A stretch of DNA of 64,000 nt from Pelomonas dachongensis (GCF_043555865.1 NZ_JBIGHY010000010.1:1-64000); one strand, 5' to 3'; shown: positions 10,686 to 20,101, counted from the first letter of the stretch. Notes: generated by a model not told the origin, from the letters alone. Numbers and translations are program-made.

Positions 10686-12263
10686 TCAGGTCCGACCGTG
10701 CCGGGCCTGCATCTGCAACGCCCCCAGGCCCACCATCGCGGCCAAGGCATAGCCCGCCACGCTGGCGGGCTGCGCGTCGCCGCTGAGCCCCAGCATGTCC
10801 AGCGCCGCGACGCCCGTACGCTGCAGGTTCACGTACAGGCCGAACAGGAACAGTGCCAGGAAAGTGCGCGAGCCGTGCGTCAGCCGCCCCAGCAACACGG
10901 CTGCCACGCTGAGGCACAACAGGCCGGACACGCAGGCGGCAGCGCTCAGCGGCGCATGCCAGGCCCAGCGCCACAGCGCCGGCGCGCTCACCAGCAGGCC
11001 CAGTCCGAAGGCCGCGAGCCCCTGGCGCCAGCCGCGCTCCACCGCGCCGCCGGGCACGGCGCTGGCCAGGGCCAGCGTGCCGCTTTGCAGGTCACGCGCA
11101 CTGACATCCGCCACTGCGACGCCCCAGGCGGCGAGCACCACCGCCAGCACGCCGTTGATCGTCTCATCTGGCACCAGGGCCGACGCGAGGGCGCCGCCCG
11201 CCATCACCAGCGCCAGCAGCGGCTGGCTGACCAGCACCAGGCTTACGTCGGCCAGCAAGCGGCCGGGCCTGCCGGGCAGGTGGGCGCCCAGGCGCATCGG
11301 CATAGCCAGCAACCGGGTGAACGGCTGCATCAGCGGGCGCAGCAGCCACTGCAGCGCCCGGGTTGCACGCCAGCGGCCCGCGGTGGGGCGCCGCTTCACG
11401 CGGTCTGGCGCATAGCGGTGGAAGCAGAGCGCGGCGGGCAACAGCGGCAGCAACGCCAGCAGCATGGAACCCACACGCAGCGCCACAAGCTCGCGCGTCC
11501 ACAGGCCCTCGGGCATGTGCAGCAGCGGCAGCGTGGCGTCGAACGGGCCGCCGCCCACCTGCACGCTGGTCACGTCCATCAGCCCGCTCAGGCCCACCAG
11601 CAGCGGCGACACGCCGTTGATGTCGAACACCTGCCAGCCACTCAGCTGGATGGCGCCCTGCCCCAGCGCCGCGGGGATGAACGCGAACTGTGCCATCCAC
11701 AACACCCAGTACAGCAGGTCGCCGCGCTTGCCCATCAGCGGCGCCCAGGCGTCGGACAGCACGGCCAGGCTGGCGCACAACATCAGGCCCGGCGCAAGAC
11801 CGAGCGCCAGCATCTGCAGGTAAGGCAACGGCTGCAGCGGCCCCTCGCCGCGCACCAGCTGCAGCACCCAGACGGTCAGCATCACCACCATGCCCAGCGA
11901 AAGCAGAAAGCCGAACGCGCCCAGCCAGCGCACGCCCAGCAGCTGCGCATTGGTGACGGGTGTGGCGGCCAGCACGCCGGCCGTGCCGCAGCGCACGTCT
12001 TCCTGGCTGCGCCCGCGCGCGAGATAGAAGCCCGCCAGGCCGAACATCAGCGACGCGATCAGCGTGGTGGCGAAAGCCAACGCCTCGCTGTCGTAGGCCA
12101 CGCGCTGCTGGTGCACCACCATCATGGCGGCGCCGCTCCTGGGGTCCAGCACCATCAACCAGGTGGCGGCCACCGCCGCCAGAACGATGAGAAGCGTGCT
12201 CACGCGCCGGCTGCGCAGCCGCCATTCGTTGAGCACGAGCGCCTTGGCAAGCGCGGTGTTCAT
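10686..12263 (-). CDS. ABC transporter permease (multi-TM)
   Basis: A 525-residue integral membrane protein with about 12 hydrophobic segments in two blocks (residues ~20-250 and ~335-520), separated by a basic cytoplasmic stretch (HRYAPDRVKRR). It resembles ABC-2-type or gliding-type permeases that pair with a single ATPase. The start at 12263 overlaps the stop of the ATPase gene by four bases, so the two are translationally coupled and form one transporter. Substrate unknown; drug, lipid or antibiotic export is possible from the ATPase class. Confidence 0.75.
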   Translation of the reverse strand: MNTALAKALVLNEWRLRSRRVSTLLIVLAAVAATWLMVLDPRSGAAMMVVHQQRVAYDSEALAFATTLIASLMFGLAGFYLARGRSQEDVRCGTAGVLAATPVTNAQLLGVRWLGAFGFLLSLGMVVMLTVWVLQLVRGEGPLQPLPYLQMLALGLAPGLMLCASLAVLSDAWAPLMGKRGDLLYWVLWMAQFAFIPAALGQGAIQLSGWQVFDINGVSPLLVGLSGLMDVTSVQVGGGPFDATLPLLHMPEGLWTRELVALRVGSMLLALLPLLPAALCFHRYAPDRVKRRPTAGRWRATRALQWLLRPLMQPFTRLLAMPMRLGAHLPGRPGRLLADVSLVLVSQPLLALVMAGGALASALVPDETINGVLAVVLAAWGVAVADVSARDLQSGTLALASAVPGGAVERGWRQGLAAFGLGLLVSAPALWRWAWHAPLSAAACVSGLLCLSVAAVLLGRLTHGSRTFLALFLFGLYVNLQRTGVAALDMLGLSGDAQPASVAGYALAAMVGLGALQMQARHGRT

Positions 12264-13126
12264 GCGGCCACCCGCGCATCGGCATAGCGCTGCGCCATCA
12301 AGGCCTCCTCCAGGCTGGCCTGCACCGGCTGCGCCTCGGCGAACGGCTGCCTGGGATGCACCATGCGCACCTGCATGCGCCCGCCCTGCGGCTGGGCCTG
12401 CAACACGTGCACGTGCTGGCGCAGCGCCTCGTAGTCCGCCGGCGCGAGCGACGCCGCCCAGACCTGGCCCGCCGCGCGCGCCAGCACCGCTTCGGGTGTC
12501 TCGAACGCCACCAGCCGGCCCTGCCGCAGTATGGCCAGGTGCGACGCCAAGTTCTCGACGTCCGACACGATGTGCGTCGACACGATCACCAGCCGGCGCC
12601 GCCCCAGGTCGCCGAGCAGGTGTCGCAAGCGCAACCGCTCCTCGGGGTCCAGGCCCGCGGTGGGCTCGTCGACGATGAGCACGTCGGGATCGTTGAGCAG
12701 GGCCTGCGCGATGCCCAGCCGCTGGCGCATGCCGCCGGAGAAGGTCATCGCCGGCCGGTGCGCCTGTTCGTGCAGGTTCACCAGCGACAGCAGTTCATGC
12801 AACCGGCGCGCGTCGCGCACGCCCTTCAGCGCGGCGAAATACTGCAGGAACTCCAGCGCCGTGAGGTGCGCGTAGACGCCGAAGTCCTGCGGCAGGTAGC
12901 CCAGGCGGCCGCGCATCAGCGCGGGCCTGGCGACGATGTCCTGGCCGTCCAGCAGGATGGCGCCGCTGGTCGGCTTGCACAGCGTCGCCAGCATCTGCAT
13001 CAACGTGCTCTTGCCCGCGCCGTTGTGGCCGATGAGGCCCACGACACCCGGCTGCAGGTCCAGCGTCACGCCGTCGACGGCGTTCAACTTGCCGAAGCGC
13101 TTCACGACATCTTGCATCTGCAGCAT
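12260..13126 (-). CDS. ABC transporter ATP-binding protein
   Basis: A 288-residue cytoplasmic ATPase that drives the membrane partner encoded downstream. Walker A is GHNGAGKST (about residue 34), the Q-loop region YLPQDFGVY, signature FSGGMRQRL, Walker B LIVDEPTAGLD and the switch His in STHIVSD. The ~70 residues after the ATPase core are specific to this subfamily of exporter-type ATPases. The ATG at 13126 has AGGAGCTGGCC in front of it, better than the ATG 27 bases upstream. The pair lies downstream of a DUF3820 gene on the same strand. Confidence 0.88.
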   Translation of the reverse strand: MLQMQDVVKRFGKLNAVDGVTLDLQPGVVGLIGHNGAGKSTLMQMLATLCKPTSGAILLDGQDIVARPALMRGRLGYLPQDFGVYAHLTALEFLQYFAALKGVRDARRLHELLSLVNLHEQAHRPAMTFSGGMRQRLGIAQALLNDPDVLIVDEPTAGLDPEERLRLRHLLGDLGRRRLVIVSTHIVSDVENLASHLAILRQGRLVAFETPEAVLARAAGQVWAASLAPADYEALRQHVHVLQAQPQGGRMQVRMVHPRQPFAEAQPVQASLEEALMAQRYADARVAA

Positions 13127-13250
13127 GGCCAGCTCCTGTTGTGCGTTGCACACAGGGTAGGCAGGCGGCCAGGCGCCGCGAACGCGCTTCCGACAGACCG
13201 CAGCGCATGCGGCTCAGGCGGGCAAAAACCCGGGGCGGACGCGCGCTGCG

Positions 13251-13460
13251 TCAGCGCCGCAGGGGCTGCAGCAGGCCGCGCAGGTCGTTGTGATCCAGCT
13301 CGTACATCAGGGCCAGCAGGCGGCCGATCTGGCCTTCCGGGAAGCCCTCGCGGGCGAACCAGCCCAGGTAGTTGCCGGGCAAGTCCGCGAGCAGCGTGCC
13401 CTGGTGCTTGCCAAACGGCATCTCGGTGGTGACGAGCTTCAGAAGGTCATCCGGGTTCAT
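13251..13460 (-). CDS. DUF3820 family protein
   Basis: A 69-residue protein matching the DUF3820 family over its whole length: the MPFGKHQGTLLADLPGNYLG motif (about residues 14-33) followed by a helix with LLALMYELDHNDLRG. The family is widespread in proteobacteria and is sometimes linked to DNA metabolism because the motif occurs beside exonuclease domains; function is unproven. It lies 27 bases after the chemotaxis receptor gene on the same strand and may be co-transcribed with it. Confidence 0.85.
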   Translation of the reverse strand: MNPDDLLKLVTTEMPFGKHQGTLLADLPGNYLGWFAREGFPEGQIGRLLALMYELDHNDLRGLLQPLRR

Positions 13461-13487
13461 CGCCGCAGTGTCGCCGCGGGGGCGACC

Positions 13488-15050
13488 TCAGTGCGACATG
13501 CGGAACATGCCCACCGCCCGCACCAGCTCCAGTGCCTGGCTCTTGAGGCTGGAGGCCGCGGCGGCCATCTCCTCGACGAGCGCGGCGTTCTGCTGGGTCG
13601 TGCGGTCCATGCTGGACACCGCGCCGCCCACCTGCCCCACGCCCTCGCTCTGCTCTGCGCTGGCGGTGCTGATCTCCCCCATGATGGCCGTCACGCGGCC
13701 GATGCTGGCCACCACTTCCTTCATCGTGGTGCCGGCCTGGCCGACCTGCTCGGCACCGGCCTCTATGCGCGCGACGCTGTCGGAGATGAGGTCCTTGATC
13801 TCGCGGGCCGCCTCGGCGCTGCGGTGCGCCAGCGCGCGCACCTCGCCGGCCACCACGGCAAAGCCGCGGCCCTGCTCGCCGGCACGTGCGGCTTCCACGG
13901 CGGCGTTCAGCGCCAGGATGTTGGTCTGGAACGCGATGCCGTCGATGACGGACGTGATGTCGGCGATACGCTTGCTGGCCTCACTGATGCCGCGCATCGT
14001 GTCCACGGCCTGCTCGACGACCTCGCCGCCGTGGCGCGCCACGCTGCTGGCGGTGGTGGCAAGCGCGTTGGCCTGGCTGGCGTTGTCGGCGTTCTGGCGC
14101 ACGGTGGCGCTCAGCTGCTCCATGGACGACGCCGTCTGCTGCAGCGCGCTGGCCTGGGTCTCGGTGCGCGACGACAGGCTGTGGTTGCCCTGCGCGATCT
14201 CGGCGCTGGCCAGCGACAGGCTGTCCGCGCCCTGACGCACGGAAGACACCAGCGATCGCAGGCCGCCCTGCATGGAGGCAATGGCCTGCAACAGTTGGCC
14301 AAACTCGTCGCGGCCGTTCGCGTCGATGGCGGTGTCCAGGTTGCCCTGGGCGACGTCGTTGATCAGCGTGACGGCGTGGTTCAGCGGCACGACGATCGTG
14401 CGCGTGATGGCGAACGCCGCGATGCACGACAGCACCACGATGAGCGCGCAGCTCCCGGCCAGCATGAGCATTCGGCTGGCGTGCACCTCTTGCTGCTCGG
14501 CAATGAGGCGGGCGGAGGTTTGGGCGGTGTAGTCGATGTAGTCGTCGGTGGACTTCACCAACGCGGCCAGCAGCGGGCGGCAGCGCTCGTTCATGCGGCC
14601 GATGGCGGCCTCGCGGTCGCCCGAGAACACCAGGCGCAGGATGTTCTCTGCGACGAGGGAGTACTGCATCTCGATCTGGACGATCTCGTCCACCCGCCGG
14701 CGGGCCTCGGCCGGCACGCCGGCGCGGCCGGACATCTCCTGCAGCGCGTCCAGCGACTTGCGCACGTCCGCCACGGCGGCCGTGACAGCGTCCTTCTCCA
14801 GCGCGGCGTCTTCGGGCTTGGTCACCAGCACGAGGTTGCGCGCGGCGATGGCGCGGCGGTCCACCGCCAGCCGCACCTGGTTGGCGGCGGCAGCACGGGC
14901 TTCCACGCCATGCACGTAGCCGCTGAACTGATCGGCATCGGCCTTGCTGGCGTGCAGCGATGCGGCGGACAGCACCACAATCAGCAGGATCAGCAGCCCG
15001 AAGGCGCCGAGCAGCTTGGACTTGACAGACAGGTTGTTCCAGAACGACAC
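13488..15050 (-). CDS. Methyl-accepting chemotaxis protein
   Basis: A 520-residue inner-membrane chemoreceptor. It has TM1 at about 13-34, a periplasmic four-helix-bundle sensor at ~35-188, TM2 at ~190-212, HAMP at ~213-266, and a cytoplasmic signalling domain with the conserved hairpin tip (IAFQTNILALNAAVEAARAG, near residue 380) that binds CheA/CheW. Gln/Glu pairs in the flanking helices are possible methylation sites. The start is a GTG at 15050 with GGAGAGCTGCC in front of it. The ligand is unknown. Divergent from an amidotransferase gene, with a 277-base region between. Confidence 0.93.
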   Translation of the reverse strand: MSFWNNLSVKSKLLGAFGLLILLIVVLSAASLHASKADADQFSGYVHGVEARAAAANQVRLAVDRRAIAARNLVLVTKPEDAALEKDAVTAAVADVRKSLDALQEMSGRAGVPAEARRRVDEIVQIEMQYSLVAENILRLVFSGDREAAIGRMNERCRPLLAALVKSTDDYIDYTAQTSARLIAEQQEVHASRMLMLAGSCALIVVLSCIAAFAITRTIVVPLNHAVTLINDVAQGNLDTAIDANGRDEFGQLLQAIASMQGGLRSLVSSVRQGADSLSLASAEIAQGNHSLSSRTETQASALQQTASSMEQLSATVRQNADNASQANALATTASSVARHGGEVVEQAVDTMRGISEASKRIADITSVIDGIAFQTNILALNAAVEAARAGEQGRGFAVVAGEVRALAHRSAEAAREIKDLISDSVARIEAGAEQVGQAGTTMKEVVASIGRVTAIMGEISTASAEQSEGVGQVGGAVSSMDRTTQQNAALVEEMAAAASSLKSQALELVRAVGMFRMSH

Positions 15051-15327
15051 GGCAGCTCTCCCAAGTGGTTGGCGACGATCCCGGATGACACGGTGATCGA
15101 ACGGTTGTCATCTTCAGCCGCCCGCACCGCCCGCACGAGCCGGTGATGCCTGACTGGCGCACCCACGGTTTGCCCTTCCTCCCGTAGGCAATTTGCCTAC
15201 ACGGCGTACCTGCGGCGGTCTTGATGCGGCCGTGGCACGCGCCCCTCGAATCTTGATGAGGCCTTGAGGCGGCGACGCCTAGATTGGCAAACCTCGCAAC
15301 ACCGCCGGCATCCCGCCGGCCGCTCTG
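15051..15327. promoter_or_regulatory. Divergent promoter region with operator-like repeats
   Basis: A 277-base region between the chemoreceptor (minus) and the amidotransferase (plus). It contains a perfect palindrome GTAGGCAA-T-TTGCCTAC at 15184-15200, typical of a dimeric repressor operator. On the plus strand TCTTGAT occurs at 15219 and 15251, and a related CCTTGAG at 15262, exactly 11 bases after the second copy. The same TCTTGAT tandem with 11-base period is found upstream of the kdp operon. Which regulator binds is not known. Confidence 0.45.
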
Positions 15328-16062
15328 ATGAGATCCATCGCCGTGCTGCAGCATGAAGCGCTGCAAGGCCCCGACTTCCTCGCCCACTGCCTCCAACAGC
15401 AGGGCTGGTCCACCCGGATCTTCCGACCCGACAAAGGCGAACCCGTACCGCGCCAGGCCCGCGACTTCGCCGGCCTCGTCGTGCTGGGGAGCGACCACAG
15501 CGTGCACGACCACCTCGACTGGATCGCGACCGAGCGCGCGCTGCTGGCTGACGCGCTGGCGCACGACGTGCCCGTACTGGGCCACTGTTTCGGCGCGCAA
15601 CAGTTGGCCGTCGCCGCCGGCGGCAGCGTGTGCCGCAACGCCTGGCCCAACATCGGCTGGAGCCGCGTGTGGCTCACGCCCGACGCCCGCGAGATGTTTC
15701 TGGGAGCCGCCGAGCTGCAGGTCTTCAACTGGCACTACGACACCTTCGCGCTGCCGCCCGGCGCCCGACGCACGATGTACGGCGCGCACTGCCTGAACAA
15801 GGGTTACCGCCTCGGGCCGCACCTGGGCTTCCAGTGCCATCTGGAGGTCACCGAGGACGGCGTGCGCCGCTGGTGTGAATCCGGCCGCGCTGAAATCGCC
15901 GCGCACCCCGGCCCGGCCGTGCAGACCCGCTCGGAGCTGCTGCGCGACCTGCCGCTGCGCGCCCGGCAACTGCAGCGCTTCGCGCGCGAAGCCTACCGCC
16001 GCTGGGCCGAGTCGCTGCCGCGCCCGCCGGTGTCGTTTGCAGGCGGCGTGGCCAGGTTCTGA
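15328..16062 (+). CDS. Class I glutamine amidotransferase-like protein
   Basis: A 244-residue cytoplasmic protein with the GATase1 fold, like the stand-alone GMP-synthase-type amidotransferases. The triad is visible: Cys87 in LGHCFGAQ, His171 and Glu173 in FQCHLEV. Such proteins hydrolyse glutamine, or act on gamma-glutamyl compounds such as gamma-glutamylpolyamines or glutathione-like conjugates. No synthetase partner gene is next to it, so a hydrolase role is more likely than ammonia channelling. It is the only plus-strand gene in this part and converges with the TonB-like gene, stops eight bases apart. Confidence 0.85.
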   Translation: MRSIAVLQHEALQGPDFLAHCLQQQGWSTRIFRPDKGEPVPRQARDFAGLVVLGSDHSVHDHLDWIATERALLADALAHDVPVLGHCFGAQQLAVAAGGSVCRNAWPNIGWSRVWLTPDAREMFLGAAELQVFNWHYDTFALPPGARRTMYGAHCLNKGYRLGPHLGFQCHLEVTEDGVRRWCESGRAEIAAHPGPAVQTRSELLRDLPLRARQLQRFAREAYRRWAESLPRPPVSFAGGVARF

Positions 16063-16069
16063 AGCGGGC

Positions 16070-16657
16070 TCATTCGCAGACCGAGACGTCGATGCCGCGG
16101 TGCCCCGTGCGCGCCTCGATGTTGCTGACCGCGCGTTGGAGGCGGCCCATCCAGCGGCGCACCGAACCATCCGGCAGCCGCTCCTCGCGCACGCACAGTT
16201 GGTTGTCGATCGCCATCGCCATGCGCTCCTGGGCGGTCGGCCGGGGCGAGTTGGAGCGCGGGTCCTGCGTGGCCGGATTGGCCAGCGCGCCGCGCAGCAC
16301 CTCCCGGGACGGCACCAGCACCAGCGGCGCCACCGCGGGCGGACCGGCCGGGGCCGCGCCCACCCCGGGCGCCGCTGGGGCGTCACCGGCGCCCGCAGTG
16401 AGCTCGCCCGACGACACCGGTACGGGCGCTGGCGCCGCCGCCGCAGGCCTGGCATCCACCCGCCGCGCTGCCGGCGGCGCCGGTTTCTCGGCCGCGGGCT
16501 GCAAGGGCACGGGCAAGGGCAGCAAGCGCACCACCGTCCGCCACGACGGCGCCGCCGGCTCGCGGTCCGCCAGCGCGCGCCACACCAGCCAGATCGCCAG
16601 GCCATGCACCGCCAGCACCAGCGCCATGCCGGCGGCACGCGAGCGCCGCAACCGCAT
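16070..16657 (-). CDS. TonB-like single-pass membrane protein, unknown
   Basis: A 195-residue protein with a short basic N-terminus, one membrane segment at about 10-31 (GMALVLAVHGLAIWLVWRAL), then a Pro/Ala-rich periplasmic stretch (~50-125) and a small C-terminal domain with a Cys pair (NQLCVREE, DVSVCE). This layout is like TonB or energy-transducer proteins, but the TonB C-terminal motif is not recognised. I start at the ATG at 16657, which overlaps the kdpE stop (TGATG), implying translation coupled to kdpE; the same frame could start at 16702. It thus forms the last gene of the extended kdp operon. Function unknown. Confidence 0.6.
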   Translation of the reverse strand: MRLRRSRAAGMALVLAVHGLAIWLVWRALADREPAAPSWRTVVRLLPLPVPLQPAAEKPAPPAARRVDARPAAAAPAPVPVSSGELTAGAGDAPAAPGVGAAPAGPPAVAPLVLVPSREVLRGALANPATQDPRSNSPRPTAQERMAMAIDNQLCVREERLPDGSVRRWMGRLQRAVSNIEARTGHRGIDVSVCE

Positions 16658-17340
16658 CAGGTCCGCAGCCGGTAGCCCACGCCCGCCTCCGTTACCAGCC
16701 ATTGCGGCCGGTTCGGGTCGGCTTCGAGCTTCTTGCGCAGGTTGGCCATATGCACGCGCACGTAATGCACGTCTTCAGCATGGCCCGGCCCCCACACCGC
16801 CTTCAGCAGGTGCTGGTGCGTCAGCACGCGACCCGGCGCGCTGGCCAGCTCCTGCAGCAGCCGGTACTCGATAGGCGTGAGGTGCAGTTCCTCGCCGTCT
16901 CGCGTCACCGTGCGCAGCGCGCGGTCGACGGCGACGGGCCCGAAGCGCAGCACCGGGTCGGCCGCCTGGCCGCCGCCGCTGCGGCGCAACTGCACGCGCA
17001 CGCGCGCCAGCAGCTCGGCCACGCCGAAGGGCTTCACGAGGTAGTCGTCGGCGCCGGCATCGAGCGCCTGCACCTTGCGCTCTTCGCCGTCGCGAGCGGA
17101 CAGCACCAGCACCGGCGACTGCGACCAGCCCCGGAACTCGCGGATGAAATCCAGCCCGTCGCCATCGGGCAAGCCCAGGTCCAGCACGACGAGTTCGGGC
17201 CGGCGCGTGGCGGCATCGATGAGGCCGCGCTTCAGCGTGGCCGCATCGAACACCTCCATGCCCTCGCTCTCCAGCGCCATGCGCACGAAACGCCGGATCT
17301 CCGGCTCGTCTTCGATCATCAACACGCGCGCTGCGTTCAT
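16657..17340 (-). CDS. kdpE: KdpE response regulator
   Basis: A 227-residue OmpR/PhoB-family regulator that activates kdp transcription when phosphorylated by KdpD. The receiver domain (1-120) has the acidic pair Glu10/Asp11, phospho-acceptor Asp54 (VVLDLGLPDGDG) and Lys103 (LVKPFG). A winged-helix DNA-binding domain (~130-225) ends in the usual GVGYRLRT. The start at 17340 gives the normal KdpE length; the frame upstream is not protein-like. It lies 73 bases after kdpD, with part of a dispersed repeat in the gap. It is the likely binder of the tandem 11-bp repeat upstream of the operon. Confidence 0.95.
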   Translation of the reverse strand: MNAARVLMIEDEPEIRRFVRMALESEGMEVFDAATLKRGLIDAATRRPELVVLDLGLPDGDGLDFIREFRGWSQSPVLVLSARDGEERKVQALDAGADDYLVKPFGVAELLARVRVQLRRSGGGQAADPVLRFGPVAVDRALRTVTRDGEELHLTPIEYRLLQELASAPGRVLTHQHLLKAVWGPGHAEDVHYVRVHMANLRKKLEADPNRPQWLVTEAGVGYRLRT

Positions 17341-17359
17341 GGGTGCACCCTTCGGCCTG

Positions 17360-17421
17360 CGGCCTGTCTTGCCACGCGGGATCGAGCTTGCTTGGGACTG
17401 CCCTGCGCTGCGCTCACTCAG
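17360..17421 (-). repeat. Dispersed GC-rich repeat, copy 1
   Basis: The segment between kdpD and kdpE, overlapping the last codons of kdpD, shares an ordered motif with 26470-26530 between kdpF and kdpA: on the minus strand a GCGCAGCGCAG-like part, then GTCCCAAGCA, then a GC-rich hairpin-like part. I recall similar short repeats between many Burkholderiales genes. Limits are approximate. Confidence 0.4.
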
Positions 17422-20101
17422 GTCTTTCCTGCGGAGGCTGGCCGAGTGGCAACTCGATGCGCACACACGCCCCCCCCGCCGCCGGATTGTGGGCGCTGAT
17501 GCGCCCGCCATGCGCCTCAACGATGGCCTTCGCAATCGCCAGCCCCAGGCCCACACCTGGCGTGGCGCTCTCGCGGTCGCCTCGCTCGAACTTGTCAAAC
17601 AACTGCGCCTCGCGGCCGGCGGGGAAGCCGGGCCCGTTGTCGGCCACGTCGATCTCGATGTGGCGCCCGGCCGTGCTCGCGCTGATGCGGATGGCGCCGC
17701 TGGCGTACTTGGCCGCGTTCTCCAGCAGATTGACGAGCACGCGCTCGATGAGCACGGCGTCCAGCGCCACCAGCGGCAGTTCGGGCGACAACGTCACCAC
17801 CACCTCACGCCCGGCCAGCACTTCGTCAAGCCCGGCCAGCGCGCTGCCCACCACCTCCTGCAACGGCAGCCACTGCCGGTTCAATTGCACGGTGCCGGAC
17901 TGCAGCCGCGCCATGTCCAGCAGGTTGCCCACGAGCGCGCTCATGCGCAGCGCCGAGCGGCGCATGGCGTCGGCAACATCGGCTTGGCTGCCGTTCAACG
18001 GCGTCAGCCGGAGCGCATCGGCCAGGCCCACCAGCGCTGCCAGCGGCGTGCGCAGGTCGTGCGAGATGGCCGTCAGCAGCGAGTTGCGCAGGCGCTCCGA
18101 CTCGATCTGCAGCGTGCTGGCCTGCGCTACATCGATGTAGTGAATGCGCTCCAGCGAGATCGCCAGCAGCGCGGCGCAGGTGTCCAGCAGCTCACGCTGC
18201 TCAGGTGACCAGCGCCCACCCCTGCCCTCCACCGCCAGCACGCCGCGCAGCCGCATCGGCGCGGTCAGCGGCAGCATCAGGCAGGCGCTGGCCGGCAAGG
18301 TGTCGGTGCCCTGCCCGGCCGGCTGACCGTGGTCGAAGGCCCACTGGGCGACGCCCAGGTCCGGCTGGGTGTTGGCCCCGGGCAGGACGGCCAGCACCTC
18401 GCGGCCCGGCGTGGCACCGGCGGCGGGCGTCAGAACGGCGGAGGCGGTGCCGAACTCCGCGCGCAGAAAGCGCGTGGCGATCTCGGCCACCTGCTCGGGC
18501 ACCAGCGCCGCGCCCAGGTCGCGCGACATGGCATACAGGCCCCTCACTCGGCGTTCGCGCTCCTGCGCCGCCCGCGCCTGCGCCTGCAGGCCGGCAGCGA
18601 GCTGGCCGATGACCAGGCCCACCAGCAGCAGCACCGCGAAGGTGATCAGGTACTGCGCGTCGCCCACCGCGAACGACCAGCGCGGCTCGACGAAGACAAA
18701 GTCGAACGCCGCCACGCCCAGCAGCGCCGCCAGTGCGGCCGGCGCGCGGCCGAAACGCAGCGCCACGCCGACGACCGTGAGCAGATAGAGCATGGCGATG
18801 TTGGTGGGTTCCATGAAGCCCAGCAGGAGCGCGTGGCCGGCCACCGTCACCCCCAGCGTGCCGGCCAGGCCCGCCGCATACCCGCGCAGCGCGTGGGGCG
18901 CCAGCAGACCCAGCTCGCGCTGCGGTGGCGGCTGCGGCGACCTGGCATGTGTCGGCAGGGCCACCTGCAGCACGTCCATCTCCTCGGCGAGGTGGCTCAG
19001 TGCCTCGGCCAGCGTCGGCCGGCCCGGCCAGCGCCAGGCGCGCTCGCGCCGCCCGACCACAAGGCGGGCCAGGTTGTGCTCGCGGGCATAACCAACCAGC
19101 GCCGCACCAATCTCCGGCGCCGACAGCACCGCCGTGCGCGCACCCAAGCTCTGTGCCAGCTCCAGCGTTCGCTGCACGCGCTGGCGATCGGCGTCGCTCG
19201 AGCCTCGCGCCGTCTCCACATGCACGGCGTGCCAGTCCAGCTCCAGCTGCTGCGCCAGGCGCGCCGCGCTGCGCACCACCTTGTCACTGGCCGCGCCCGG
19301 GCCCACGCAGGCCAGCAGCGACTCCCGGTTGGGCCACACGGCCCCCCGGCGCACGTCCGTGTGCTCGCGCCGCCAGGCCTGCATCTGGTCGTCGACACGG
19401 TCCGCCGTGCGACGCAGCGCCAGCTCGCGCAGCGCCAGCAGGTTGCCTTTGCGGAAAAAGTTGGCCGCAGCACGCTCGGCCTGAGCGGGCAGGTAGACCT
19501 TGCCCTCCTTCAGCCGCTGCAGCAGCTCGTCGGGCGGCAGGTCCACCACGACCACCTCGTCGGCCTCGTCGAAGACCTTGTCGGGCAGCGTCTCCCACAC
19601 GCGGATGCCGGTGATGCCACCGACCACGTCGTTCAGGCTTTCCAGGTGCTGCACGTTCAACGTGGTCCACACCTCCACCCCGGCCTCGCACAGCTCCTGC
19701 GCGTCCTGCCAGCGTTTGGAATGCCGTGAGCCGGGCGCGTTGCTGTGCGCCAGTTCGTCCAGCAGCAACACGCCGCCGGGTTCGGCCGCACCCCAGCCGA
19801 GTGCGGCGTCGAGGTCGAACTCACGCAACACCTGGCCCTTGTGCGCGACGTCGCGCAGCGGCAGCCGCTGCACGTCGCGGGCGATGGCCTCGGTGTCGGC
19901 CCGCCCATGCGTTTCGACCACGCCGATGCGCACCACTCGGCCCTGTTGCTGCGCCGCGTGCGCGGCGGCCAGCATCGCGAAGGTCTTGCCGACGCCAGCA
20001 TTGGCGCCGAAGAAGATCTTCAGCCGGCCGCGCCGGGCCGCTGCCTCGTCGCGCTGGACCTGGGCCAACAGCGCGTCGGGGTCGGGCCGCGTGTCCGTCA
20101 C
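17414..20101 (-). CDS. kdpD: KdpD osmosensitive K+ sensor histidine kinase
   Basis: An 895-residue inner-membrane kinase that senses potassium limitation or turgor. The KdpD N-terminal domain has P-loop GANAGVGKT (32-40) and DELAHSNAPGSRH; a UspA-like domain follows (~250-380), then four closely spaced membrane segments (~425-520), a GAF region (~540-660), HisKA with His681 (SHDLRTPLAAL) and an ATPase domain with NLLENAAKYA and GVGLGLAI. The start is the GTG at 20101, where GTGA overlaps the corA stop and the protein begins MTDTRPDP as in relatives. Insertion of corA directly before kdpD is unusual. Confidence 0.95.
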   Translation of the reverse strand: MTDTRPDPDALLAQVQRDEAAARRGRLKIFFGANAGVGKTFAMLAAAHAAQQQGRVVRIGVVETHGRADTEAIARDVQRLPLRDVAHKGQVLREFDLDAALGWGAAEPGGVLLLDELAHSNAPGSRHSKRWQDAQELCEAGVEVWTTLNVQHLESLNDVVGGITGIRVWETLPDKVFDEADEVVVVDLPPDELLQRLKEGKVYLPAQAERAAANFFRKGNLLALRELALRRTADRVDDQMQAWRREHTDVRRGAVWPNRESLLACVGPGAASDKVVRSAARLAQQLELDWHAVHVETARGSSDADRQRVQRTLELAQSLGARTAVLSAPEIGAALVGYAREHNLARLVVGRRERAWRWPGRPTLAEALSHLAEEMDVLQVALPTHARSPQPPPQRELGLLAPHALRGYAAGLAGTLGVTVAGHALLLGFMEPTNIAMLYLLTVVGVALRFGRAPAALAALLGVAAFDFVFVEPRWSFAVGDAQYLITFAVLLLVGLVIGQLAAGLQAQARAAQERERRVRGLYAMSRDLGAALVPEQVAEIATRFLRAEFGTASAVLTPAAGATPGREVLAVLPGANTQPDLGVAQWAFDHGQPAGQGTDTLPASACLMLPLTAPMRLRGVLAVEGRGGRWSPEQRELLDTCAALLAISLERIHYIDVAQASTLQIESERLRNSLLTAISHDLRTPLAALVGLADALRLTPLNGSQADVADAMRRSALRMSALVGNLLDMARLQSGTVQLNRQWLPLQEVVGSALAGLDEVLAGREVVVTLSPELPLVALDAVLIERVLVNLLENAAKYASGAIRISASTAGRHIEIDVADNGPGFPAGREAQLFDKFERGDRESATPGVGLGLAIAKAIVEAHGGRISAHNPAAGGACVRIELPLGQPPQERPE

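Noticed and set aside
10698..12287. A 529-codon plus-strand frame opposite the ABC permease gene
   Set aside because: It is Gln/His/Arg-rich with no fold-like pattern and is explained by codon bias of the real minus-strand gene.
13981..16638. An 885-codon minus-strand frame spanning the chemoreceptor start and the amidotransferase
   Set aside because: Arg/Pro/Ala-rich shadow of well-supported genes on both strands; no motif or ribosome binding site.
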